Assembly (NCBI GenBank): GCA_934045905.1
Contig: OW203767.1
Span: 17,921,073-17,985,072, forward strand
From: Leuctra nigra
Lineage: Eukaryota; Arthropoda; Insecta; Plecoptera; Leuctridae
Length of the DNA stretch: 64,000 nucleotides
Direction of reading: 5' to 3'
How positions within the stretch are numbered: the first letter of the stretch is position 1; every line of letters starts with the position of its first letter. A program made the translations under genes and the position numbers. Under the pieces are notes generated by a model. That model searched no databases, was not told the DNA's origin, and was given only the letters and a program-made list of their open reading frames with translations. Positions 1 through 11,412 of this stretch are shown here, piece by piece.

Positions 1-682
1 GGATTGGGCTGGCTCGGGCTATTTAGTTCTTTTCGCACGAAACTACATACTATGAAGAGTAGGAAGTATTTTCCAATTGAGAAGTTATGGTAAAGGATGA
101 CCAATGAAGACCTCGACCATTTCCAAGTTCTGACCAATTCGTTGCAGATGACGCTTAGTTGTAGGGAATGAATTGATCTTCGTTCCTTATAGACGTGACA
201 TGTTCATTGTGAAATTATTAACATGTTTATTTTACATAAATTGAGATTGCAAACTATGAAAATTGTTCATAATATTCACGAGATTAAAATGTATAAAATT
301 GCACTCAATGATGCACGAAAAGCAATTCATCCTCTTCACTACAACTTCGTAGCCTCAACATCTTCAATGAGATTGTCACTATCTTATAATTGCAGTTGTT
401 ATGGCGCTCCTTCCACTTCTCGAGGTTTTTTTATTGCAGCTCATATTTCAATTGATTATTTTTTTACATTCATATCTAGCCATTTTTTTATTGTTTTCTC
501 TCTTGCAATAAAGCCAATACATAGTCTCAGTGGGACTATAAATTTACATATGAGAAGTAATTTAAGAAGATTGTATTGTATGTATTATTATATAATTATT
601 ATTATTATTATTATGTATGTAGTGTAGCAACTTACATTTGAATAAACTTTCACCCATACAAATTGTCTTATTACAGCCAGAA
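1..682. other. Intergenic stretch, no gene seen
   Basis: AT-rich sequence with only weak open frames in both directions. It contains a short ATT-rich microsatellite near 587-618. I see no coding sequence, RNA gene or paired terminal repeats. The right part is probably the 3' flank of the hydrolase gene on the minus strand. Confidence 0.5.
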
Positions 683-688
683 TTTATT
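683..688 (-). other. Polyadenylation signal AATAAA of the hydrolase gene
   Basis: TTTATT on plus reads AATAAA on minus, about 75 nt past the stop codon at 761. Position and sequence fit a poly(A) signal for the ABHD11-like gene. Confidence 0.5.
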
Positions 689-760
689 AGCACAAACATT
701 TCCCTCATTTTACGCATTTATACGAGCAAAATGTCGAACAGTTACAACATTAAACAACAA

Positions 761-2154
761 TTATTTGTTGCATTCGTACGAGTTTGAAATAAAAGCGGAT
801 ACTATTTTAACAACTTCGTCGGGTTTTTCCCAGTGCACTTTATGCTTGGCTCCAGGAACTAGCTCGAACTCTGCCCATGGAAATGTTTTCCTGATTATGG
901 GCCTCCATTCATCCTTGAGGGTTTCTGGATAGTCTTTACCCTGGATGAACAATGTCGGTTTATCAAATGTTGTAGTGCTTTCTGGCTTTTTGAAACATAC
1001 CAAGTTGCATTCGAAGTTTTTCAAAAGAGCTGCGACGTTGGCCCTCCATCGGTAGCCTCCGTCGGCGCTGGAAACTAATCCAGACTGAATCATCTGTCGG
1101 ACTGGCTTTTCTTGCATATTATTTTCCATGAGCTGCTTGTCGACAGATTCCAATGCTTCTTCTTTTGTCAAGTTTCTCAGAACTTCTAGGTCGATATCAA
1201 GAATTGTCTGTAGAAACATTGGTACGCGAAGATCCAGCGGGCCTTCTGTAGTCACTCCAATGCAAATTAATTGATCTACCAGCGAGGGCTGAAATAAACA
1301 TCCACATTACTGCTACATCAGTAACTGAATCTCGAAATTTCCAAACCAGACACACTCTAGAAACAACATCTCTTGAAATAATAAAAAGTTTATTTGCCAT
1401 ACCTATCCATTAAAAAAATGTGTATCTAATTAATTCCATGACACACTAAACTCTCATCCAGATCTTACTGGTGGGCAAAAAATTTTAGCCCTTGTATTAT
1501 GCTATCCTACATCCGCCTAGACGGCATCGAGATTCCCAACCTTCCGTTGTTGAAGAAGATATACAAATAATTTCGGTTCTACCGAGCATGTTCAAACTTC
1601 AAAGGGTTAATCCCAAGATATTAAAGGTACCTAAAAGGTGATCGGTACATTCTTAATGCAAACATAATGCATTATTTACCTCTTTACCTATTAACATATT
1701 ATGAAGTTTACTGAAAGTGTTCTAGTGACCAGCAAATTTTTTAATTAAGTTCATGATTTTACAATGCTTTCATGGCCCCTAGCCCAACAATATGGCCTTC
1801 GGATGTCACTTCACATCTGGTGATTCAACATAAACTTACATAGAGAAGTGCTGCAGCCATGACACCTCGCGAACTGATCCCCATCCCCATCAACGTGGCA
1901 GTCTTGATACCCATATAACTCATGAACTCCTTCACATCCGCAGCCATGTGCGGGTAGCTCATCTCATCCGTGTGCGGACTGTCTCCGTGGTTACGCACGT
2001 CAACGGCAAATATTGTTCGATTTGTGATGCAGTTTATCTTTGTTGATATGTAGTCCCAGTTGGATTTGGATCCCATTAATCCATGCATTATTATTAATGG
2101 TGGGGCAGATGACCTCTGGGTCAATTCAGTAGATTCATATTTGACAAAAGCCAT
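761..2154 (-). CDS. ABHD11-like alpha/beta hydrolase, two coding exons
   Basis: Coding exons are 1840-2154 and 761-1288, joined in phase 0 (donor GTAAGT at 1834-1839, acceptor AG at 1289-1290), giving 280 aa. The protein has the alpha/beta hydrolase fold of the ABHD11 family, whose human member is a mitochondrial serine hydrolase. Visible hallmarks are MHGLMGSKSNW (residues 23-33), the family block VDVRNHGDSPH (51-61), a nucleophile elbow around Ser94, and a C-terminal His254 in VPGAKHKVHW. The start at 2154 is chosen because the upstream frame meets a stop if the possible 5' UTR exon at 2437-2460 is used. No mitochondrial leader is seen, unlike human ABHD11, so an alternative first exon is possible. 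The usual GHSMGG elbow reads GISSRG here: the serine is kept, but Arg replaces the first of the two glycines. It is probably an active hydrolase; substrate unknown. Confidence 0.85.
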
Positions 2155-2430
2155 CTTGACGGGTTGCAAGCCACTGCAATTAAATTTTAAAGATTAAAAA
2201 CATCTAATTGCTGAAATGGCTATTATCAACTATTCCTATTTGGTATGTAGGTACACAAATTTTATCTGCGCTTACCTTGGACATCGAGTATTTTGTAAGC
2301 GGACTTGCCAACGCATTGTATTTGATGTTTTTCTCAAAATCTTTATTACAGAACTGGCAGTTCCTTGATAAGCAAATAAAATCATGTTACATTCAACAAT
2401 GTAGTTAGGTAGAGAAAATTAATTTATTTT

Positions 2431-2460
2431 ACTTACCATAACTAGACATTGTCATAAATA
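2431..2460 (-). other. Possible 5' UTR exon end of the hydrolase gene
   Basis: On minus the sequence reads ...AGTTATG followed by GTAAGTAAA, a strong splice donor, about 260 nt upstream of the acceptor at 2174. Joining it puts an in-frame stop ahead of the ATG at 2154, so it would be untranslated apart from short upstream ATGs. Supported only by the donor match. Confidence 0.3.
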
Positions 2461-4109
2461 GGTAGTGCATTTGATCAACTAAGTAGGTACTGCCCACGTC
2501 ACTTCTTGGTACACTTCAAATACTTCACCAACAATGATCAAAATACAATTCCATGTACTGGCAGCATCAGTCTTGAAGTTCTACAAATATATTGCCTACA
2601 ATGATAAAAATTATGATTCTAAAGTTGAAAAATATGAGTGAATCACAGCTTCCTCTAATCATGTTCATCTCTGTTCATTGGGCTGCTCAAGGCAGCTAGA
2701 ACAGGTGATAGCTTAGAGAAAGTAGCAGTGGGGTGATAATATTATTCGTTCCCTGCCATTAACTGGTATTACGCCGAAATGAATTCGGTCAAAACAAGAT
2801 GAAAACATATAGAGTAGGTACCTTGGAGCTCAGAGCAAGCCAAATAACAAATAAACAACAAATAAAGTATAAACAAAACAAAAAGCAAATAAAACTACTA
2901 CATTTTGTCTTGATTGCCAGAAATAAAAGTGGATCAGTTCAGTAGGTCTGTTCGTCGGGGTGTTCTAACCTGCTCGGAGCAGGCGGAAGTACGTCACTGA
3001 ATATGTTAGGTGCATGAATTACGAATCAAAACTCGACGGATAGGTATAAGTAAACTTTTCCGTGACGACTTCCGGTGTTCAAATTCATTTTTGCTTCCTT
3101 TATAAGTTTGGTAACTGGTTAATACAAGTAAACTATTCTTCTGTTGAACTTTCTTGTTGAAAGTTCAACAGAAGAATAGTTTACTTGTATTGACTTCCGG
3201 TGTGTTTCGAGCAGGTTAGAACACCCCGACGAACAGACCTACTATTAAAAGAATGGTGCAACTCAAGATGTTGGTTATGGAACTTATGATTATTTTATGA
3301 GTAAAGAGAGGCTTTGGCCATTTTGAAATAAATATGACCGATATAATTACTAAATTTTAATTCATTATTTAAGTCACACAAAGCAATTCAATTTGAACAG
3401 TTTCAACCATTACCACTTGGATTCAGAGTTTCATTTAATTTTAAACTACAATTTTACTATTTTATAGTTTTTAAGTGACATCATTCATTGTTGACCTCAT
3501 CTTGTTGGCACAATTCAGAAATGCTGTTATTTCAGTGAAAGTCAAGTAGTAATAATTATCTTTGCAATTGTATGCTTTGGAGAAATCTTTAATATGTAGA
3601 TGTGCAAAGGATCCCATTACTACTTATGTACCCTACAAATAACATCCATTTATACTTTATAGTTAAATCTGACATGTAATGTCCATCCTCGGAGAAAATT
3701 CAATTGTTGCATCGGTGATAACAAAAGACGCTCTTTTAAGCTATGAATAGAAATTTAAATTGGCTGATAGGAATTGCCTGGTGAATATGGGCTTTAAGAG
3801 AAATAAAAACAGCAATGTGTTTCATAGTTTTTGTTTTATCAATTGTCAATAAAACTAATAAAAAAGAACAGTAATTTGCACTACACAAATGAAATTTATA
3901 TGGATAATAATGAATAATGAAATACGTAATTAATCAATAGGTAGTCAAGTTCAGTGCAGATTTCTGCCTACTCTATTTAACTACGTTTCATGAGAAACGT
4001 CAATTAATAATGTTATTTACACAAATAAATAATGAATGCAGATTTGAGATGTCGCATCTCTCTGGAATCGTGTCAATCGACGGTGTACTAGTCACTTTGT
4101 CGAGCCACT
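2461..4109. other. Intergenic region between hydrolase and Tpr, one hairpin element
   Basis: Apart from the inverted-repeat element at 2941-3243 I find no supportable gene. The left part is probably the promoter region of the hydrolase. The right part is the 3' flank of Tpr, which ends at 4110; no clear AATAAA for Tpr could be assigned. Confidence 0.45.
2941..3243. mobile_element. MITE with 36-bp perfect TIR and an internal 33-bp hairpin
   Basis: Terminal inverted repeats at 2941-2976 and 3208-3243 are perfect complements, starting AGTAGGTCTGTTCGTCGG. Inside, 3121-3153 and 3159-3191 form a second perfect inverted repeat with a 5-nt loop. No open frame and no clear target duplication. Confidence 0.85.
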
Positions 4110-7100
4110 CTAGTACTGCTGCCGACCGAATGGGTAACCTCTTGCTGGTCGTCCACTGCGCATGCGACGGGCGCCTCTTACAGCGCCGCGCTGCTGGTAA
4201 GTGGGGCCCACTACATCGATGGGCATCTGGTCGAGAGGCTGCGCCATCGGGATCGGCATCATGGACACGCGTTGCACTGCACAAAACAAGAACTTGGTCA
4301 CTGGAGAACTCGGATTGGCACACAGCACAGATTTGGACTTCTACACAGGAAATGCATTTTCTTCCTATGAAGAATATTAGGAATATAATAGGTTACAAAA
4401 AAAGATCAAATTAACCATTAAAAAGACGTAATCAAAAGGTTCTGATAAAATATTATTATTTCCCAGCTGAAGGAGCTACTAGGAAAACGCTCTGTGCAAT
4501 GCGTTGATTAGCAATTCATATGCATTTGCAAGATTCTGCTTTAAAGACCTTGGAACTAAAGCGTCGAAGTAACAGTAAAAAAACATGACATTTCTTTCAA
4601 GAAATTTTTCAGCCAACACACAAAATGTCAATAACTTTTGGATTTAACGACAGATTAGTCTGAAAATGTTGGCCCCAATGACTAACAATGTTAAGTTTTA
4701 AGTTGATCCGTAAAATGGTTCATATTTAAATTTCAAAAATTACAAAAATCACAGCATCTCGTCAAAAACTATACCTGGGACCATTTCAGTCAATCGGTTC
4801 AATCGGCATTGCCTACAAAAACACAAAAAAACCTACAGAGAGGGTGGCATAAGAGTCCCGTAGAACGCTTGCTACTCTCGCCTAAATAATTTGTCTGTTT
4901 TCTGCATTATCATCCAATTAATGATATTTGAGAAGATTTGATGATCATATGAATATCCATTTGTTACAAGTTTAGTGACAGAAAATAGGTAGCGAATAGT
5001 CAGCACATACTTCTTTGCTGTGGTGAAGGCATGGGGGGCTGCTGGCTGGACCTAGGCTCGTTGCTCCACACGATTGGCGTGGGCCTCCCGGTGCCCCTCT
5101 CGTTGCCTCTCGCGGTCCCCCTGCCGTTGGGCCCGCGGTTGGCCGGCCGTACCGAGCGTCGAGCTGTGTACCTGCCTCGCGGGGGAGGCTGCTCGGTCGC
5201 CTGAGCTTCGCGACCCTCATCCACCTCGGCGACGGGCTGAGTCTTCTCGCTGCCCGAGCTATCCGAGATTGTGCCTGCAAATGAGGAACGATGTGAACGC
5301 ATTGTTCATACAAGAAACTCCATTTTCCAGCAAATGAATGTTGCCCCATTTGTATAATGGAATGGAATCCATACATTTCATGGAAAATTGTAGGGTTGTG
5401 CAAACCGATTGGAAAACCGGTTCTAGCGCCATTTATTCGATAATACCACTACTACATTATACACATACATGTTACTGCAATCAATTAAAATCACTTATCT
5501 GGATTGGTCACATCACTTTTCATATGTGAAGACATTGAGAAAGTATTGTTGGCAACAGGAGCAGATAATTATTAATTTGTGATTGCTTTTTGTGTTAAAT
5601 TTATTTGTTCAAAAAGCATTGTTAAATAGATATTCAGTTTTTATAGGTCCGGTTCAGGTTTGAAAATCTAGAGGTTAGGCTCAACTTCAAAATTGAAGTA
5701 TCGCACAACCCTAGAAAAATGAAAACAGTTGAAATTCCATGATAGGACAAATGGACTCACCTTCATCAAATACATCGCTGGAATCCATGTTCTGTCCAAC
5801 TGAATCTCTACTTGCCGAGGAGTTGTCCGTTGATTCTGAAATCATCAAGCCAACATTGTCTTAAGGTAATACAAGCCTCGGCCGTTGGAGCAAATTGAGA
5901 GAAAAATTGTTCCAAAGTGGTTAACTTTTGATAGGATGTGCATTGTGCATTGTTAACTAGTCGCCGTTTATTTTTAACAGAACCGCGCAAAACTATGAAA
6001 TTTTGGATGCGATTGGAGACCAAGCCTGTTAACAAATTGATCTCAAATATTACAAGGGTGTTGTTCAAGGATGGACTTAGGGTTGTAACTTGGCACATTT
6101 TTTAAAATAAATTTTATACGGCACCCAGGAGGCGTGTTCTAGAACGTTTACCCAATTCCATTCCTGATGGAATCCGGCATGGCCATAAGGATTAACATTG
6201 CACCTACCGTATCAGATTCCATCAGAATTGGGAATTTTAATGTTCTAGAATATGGCCCCAGGGAGACAAGAAAATAGCAATTTTTTCACCAAAAAACAAC
6301 TAATTATTACTACGTAAAACGAAGCAAAAATTTAAGTGAACCAAGAGATAACCAAGTTTGTCAATTTCATATCATTTCGTCCACCCATTTTGTCTCCAAT
6401 TGTATCCAAAAAAGTGTCTTTAAAATGCAGCAAAATCGCTCGCGCTTGCACCACCTTAAACATGACACAACATTCATTCTTGCAGATTATTATATATCTG
6501 TACAAATCTTTGACATGTATTAAAGGGAAATAGCTCTCCTATTCAAAAGACAATGGGACATGTCAGTCTTCATGTCTAGAATCTATTATGTGGTGTAATG
6601 TCATGTATGAACGTACGTTCTGCAGGTCCTGGCTGCTCCGGTGGCGGCATCTCTTGCACCGTCATCGTGTCCGTGGGCGGCTCGGTGATGGTGATGGCAG
6701 GCACGCAACTGACAGCCAGTTGCTCGCTCGATCCACCCTCGCCAGCATCGCTCGGGAACACTGAGGCTGCGGAACAAAGTAACCCAACATAAGCAGAAGT
6801 CTAGAAAGCACTTGGGCAATATAGTTTCTCCCAGGGACAAATCACTGTGTATATTCGTACGCCTAGACGTAAGAATAACCAAAGATAATGGTACGTCCAG
6901 TCTCACTCATTGGCTAGATGTAGAATAATGCTACGTCCAGACTCACTGGAGTCTGGGTACTAATAAGTACCCGACGAGCGTGACGTGACATGTTCTGTTT
7001 TCATTTATTTCCAGAGAACTGATGTGATCAAGGCAGGTTTCCAGCTCTTTGATCGTGGCAGGGTCAACAGAAGATCCTTGATGGATTTCCCAAGCTTCAC

Positions 7101-10100
7101 ACGATTCCGAATCAAGGCGTCGAAAAATCAAATAAACTACAATGTAGCCGCAGTGTTTGATAGGAGCATTAAGAGTTGAGAGGCAAATGATGGGAAGGCT
7201 ACCTTCGAACAGGCTTTGCACTATCCATCACTTCCTATGCGTCACCCTCATTTCCCTATCATTCATTATTATCATTATGTTCGTCACCATTAGCTTCAGA
7301 ACAGTGACATTAGACATAACTCAAATAAAGAAACCGTTGTCAATAATACCGACCTTGAGGCAGAAGTGGCGTGGTGGGCACACTGCGCCCCGTGCTATCA
7401 TCCAACTGCGTGAGATCCATGCGCGTGTCGTCCACGCCCTCTATTGCTCCGTGCGCGAGGGCCGCGCGCGCCGAGCCCGCGCCGCTGCTGTCGCTGAATG
7501 TGAACCGCTGCATCTGCACGGCCTCGCTGAAGCCGTCCGTGTGGCGCGGGACGAAGAGCGTGGGCGTGCTCGGTACGATGCCGTCGTCGCCGGCGTCCTC
7601 GTAGCCCTGGGGCTGCAAACAAACATCGTGCTTGTTGACGGACCACTCGAGATTACGACATTACAGTGATGGCTTACTACTGCGGACCTCATCATTTCAT
7701 GTGATCCTGTACCTCAGAGGTAGAAGGGCCCTGATTCTACAACTCCATTGTGGTCGCCTAGCAATTTCTTCCATATACTTAACATTGAAATCATTGCTAG
7801 GCGACCGCATTGGAGTTGTAGAATCAGGGCCCAGGTCGGAAGTCCATTTTCTCGATTTGCGTTTCAAACTTTTGGAATAAAGTAATGAAGGAGTAAATGA
7901 AGTACCTAATGGAGTAATCAATTGGCATTAGACTGATGGCAACACATACATTCATATTGCAGAATTCTCTTAGACAATACTCATACCACGATTACAAATA
8001 TGATTGGATGGCATAATTACTGGTTTTTGAACTCACCTTAAGAATCATTGAAATAAATGGACTTCTGGCCTTCTACCTCTTAGATACAGATATAAATTAT
8101 AATTTTCGTATTGAGAGTGTAACTCACCGTTAGCAGAAGGTTCTGCTGCTGCCGGCCCAACGGAGGCACCACTCTACCTCGAGCGAACGATGCCGAGAAT
8201 GGAGTATGCTGAGACGTCACTACGCTCGAGTCCGTCTGATTGGCCGAGCCACTGCTCGTGGGCTGGGGCGGATCCGAGGCCACGGTAGAGGCCGTCTGTG
8301 ACGAGCTCTCTGATTGGTTGGGAACCTGTGAGGGGGGAGTTAGTTAATCATCAAGTAAACATTAAAATACACTCAGATAGAACATCAGATAAAAGAGGAC
8401 ACCATTTGTTTTCATTAAACATTTATTGAATTATAAATATAAACATCTGTTGCATAGCATAGAAAAATAATTAAAATTGATATCCCCTGCCCAATAATAG
8501 TATCAAAGAGGAACTTCTTAAAGTCTTGGGTTGGGTTAGCTTGGGTCCATGCAGAGGTTTTATGTCTTGAAAAATATCAGTCAGGAAAATAAATAGATTC
8601 TTCAGCTCTTCTTTTCTACAAACAAAGGATACAAGGAGGATCACTCTCAAGGTCAAAGAATGAAATTCTTGTTATTATTTGATATGAAACCATTTACATC
8701 TTCATTGATCCATTATTGAGAAAGTTGAAACGAGTCTTTTCATTTTTTTATATTTTTAAACAAAGAAAACATAAATGGTTTCAAAGTATGGTTTTAAAGA
8801 TGCCTTTCTGTTTTAATTAGGATGTCAATTGCTGATTGTGCTAGAAATTGAGATCATACAAAGTGGTTCCAGTTTCATAAGCAAGCACATTACCTAGAGT
8901 ATTTCTCATAACAACAAATATTAGATTATTATTTCGCAGTGAATTGAATTTATATTTTATTCTGATTTAAGGTGGATTTCCATGCTCCGTCACCGTCGAC
9001 GAAAACGTCAGAATGCGGTCACGTGACCTCTCGACCGGTCTGTCGCCGTCCGAGATTTATGGGGATGGCTCTGATTGGTCGAGACGGCTCACGTGATCGC
9101 ATTCTGTCGTTTTGGTCGGACGGTGACGGAGCATGGAAATCCAACTTTATGCAGCAAAAAAAGTTACAAATGAGGCTACAAATTAAGATTGACTTGTAAT
9201 TATGAGAACTATTTGGTGGGCCCAGCTATTAACTTATGAATGAATGACCTACAACTCTCAACAATCATCAGCTTCTTCAACAGTTCCTCCAACTACGACC
9301 AAGTCAAGAGACACTAAACTGAGCGTTTACCTCGTCTCCGCTGTCGTCGAGGACTTCCACCTCGTTGTTGTCGCCGTCGCGCTGCGTCTCGTCGATGTCG
9401 GCGCCCTCGTACCCGACCATCTGCGCCTCCTCCTGCGAGTAGCCGTCGCCCACCTCGTACACCTCGACGTCGTCCTCGAACTCCGCCTCGGCCTCCAGCT
9501 CCAGACCTGCGCATCATCCGTTTTTCATCTCACATGTCACGGCAGCGCGATCGTGTAACTTTCATGTCGAGATGTAACCGTATATCTTTCACTTCTACCC
9601 AACCAATAGCAAACCAGATCAAAGGCAGTCTCTTTACGCTATTGGCTGGAGGCGAAAGATGTATGTGTACATCTCAAAATGAAAGTTACACAGTCATCAC
9701 TGTTCTGTACACACTACACATGGAAATAGTTGACGATTCTGAAGAGTAGGTGTGAGGGAAAAAATATTACCTACTCATCCCATAAAATAAATAATAAAAT
9801 AACTCATCCTCATACCTTCCCTTTCATTCATCCCATGTCACCCTGAGACTAAACAAAGAGAGGACCGCTTTGCATCAGAAAATAAGATAAGCCATTACTG
9901 AAAGTGAAAGGATAGTTTTGAAATTCAAAATATTGATTAGCCTAGGTACCTAATAAATGTTTTAATATCGAATCGCAAATTTTATTGAATATTCCTACAC
10001 CCCCTGTAAGGAGTAGCACAAGCAGACTAAATGAAACACTTGCGGTCGGTGACAGGCAAAGATGAAAGATATAGGCCGGCCTATGCTAGAGAGGGTTGAT

Positions 10101-11412
10101 CTTTGCATGTCACCGACCGTAGAGCAGACATGCTCCAAGCAGTCACTGGATTGTCATTAAAAAGGACTAGTTACTCACAGTCGTCGGGCATCTCCTCGTC
10201 TTCGTCCTCCTCCTCTTCTTCCTCGTCCTCCTCGGAGTCCACCGTGATGATCTCGTCCTCCTGGTCGCGCTGGGACGACGTGGGCACCTGGTACTCCACG
10301 TCCACGCCCGAGTCCGTGGCGAACGCGTTCTGCGGCATGCCCAGGCGCACGCGCTTCGTCTGCGGAACATGGGTTGCTGCTATACAGGGTCCACGCTTTC
10401 CACTCCCCTTTCATTCAAAAAAAAGGTAGCAATCGTAGTCCATGATGGATCAAGTAGTGGTCAAATAGTGGCATTGAAGTGTATTCTATTGACTAATTGT
10501 AAATCATGATAAAAGCAATAGTAGAAAGATTTCTATAAATAAAAAAAATTTGCAAATAGTGATCCAAATCCACATGAAGCCCTGAGAGGCTGAGCAATGC
10601 CATTGTTGTACCTAACAAGACTACTTTTGCAGAATTCAGGATAAGTCTGAAAATCTGTTGATCAAACTAAGAAAAAAAAATCATTAGGTAGGTACCTAGT
10701 TTACAAACTACGGCACAATTTAAAAGGTTTCATTGTAGTGTAAATGAATGTTTCTTTTCTAATAGGTACTCTACACTATGAACATTTTAAGAGAGTCCAA
10801 AAACAGGTGATATAATATTAGCAAGTAAGTAGGTGCAAGTACACTTGATTGAAAGCGAAGTGGTACGTACCTGTGGGGACAGCAGGGGCTCCTCTTCCGT
10901 GCGGCCCGTGGAACTGTCTCCGGCCATCTCTCTCATGCGCTTGACCGCCGACGAGGTCACCTCTCGGTTGCTCGACTGGTCCACCATCTGATGAGACTGC
11001 GGGGGAGACTGCAGGGCAGGCGGCTGGCTGGTCGTCGCCTAGACAACACAAGCATGCATTAGTTGAAACAAGTGTTAAAGAGGAAATAACGTGTTCATTT
11101 TATTGTTAAGACAGCACATACCTGCTGGGGCTGTGACGTCGTAGCCTGCTGAGGCTGTGTGGTGGTCGCCTGCTGCGGTTGGGTCGTGGTCGCTTGTTGC
11201 GGCTGAGAAGTGGTCGCCTGCTGCGGTTGAGAAGTGGTCGCCTGCTGCGGCTGCGTCGTGGTTGCCTGCTGGGGCTGCGAGGTCGCGGTCTGCTCGACGC
11301 GCGGCTGCACCAGCGCCACGGCTTGCTGCGCCACATTCTGCTGCGTGTGTTGCGCAACGTCCTCCTCGTCCTCGTCTTCGGTTGTGCACGTCGGCGCCTG
11401 CGCCTCGTTGTC
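4110..11412 (-). CDS. Tpr: Tpr exons 25-34: disordered, acidic and RG-rich C terminus (residues ~1832-2473)
   Basis: Exon 25 encodes a QPQQATT repeat. Exon 27 has a run of about 20 acidic residues and exon 28 is also acidic. Exon 30 holds DDGIVPSTPTLFVPRHTDGF and GRSVPTTPL, diagnostic for TPR. Exons 33-34 are Arg/Gly/Pro-rich with RGRYTARR and RGARRMRSGRPARGYPFG, ending QQY and TAG at 4110-4112. In the family the tail carries the nuclear localisation signal and is heavily phosphorylated. Confidence 0.9.

Noticed and set aside
7157..7669. 170-codon plus-strand frame overlapping Tpr exon 30
   Set aside because: It is the antisense shadow of a GC-rich Tpr exon. Similar antisense frames at 9244, 10103, 11157, 42774 and 45435 are rejected for the same reason.
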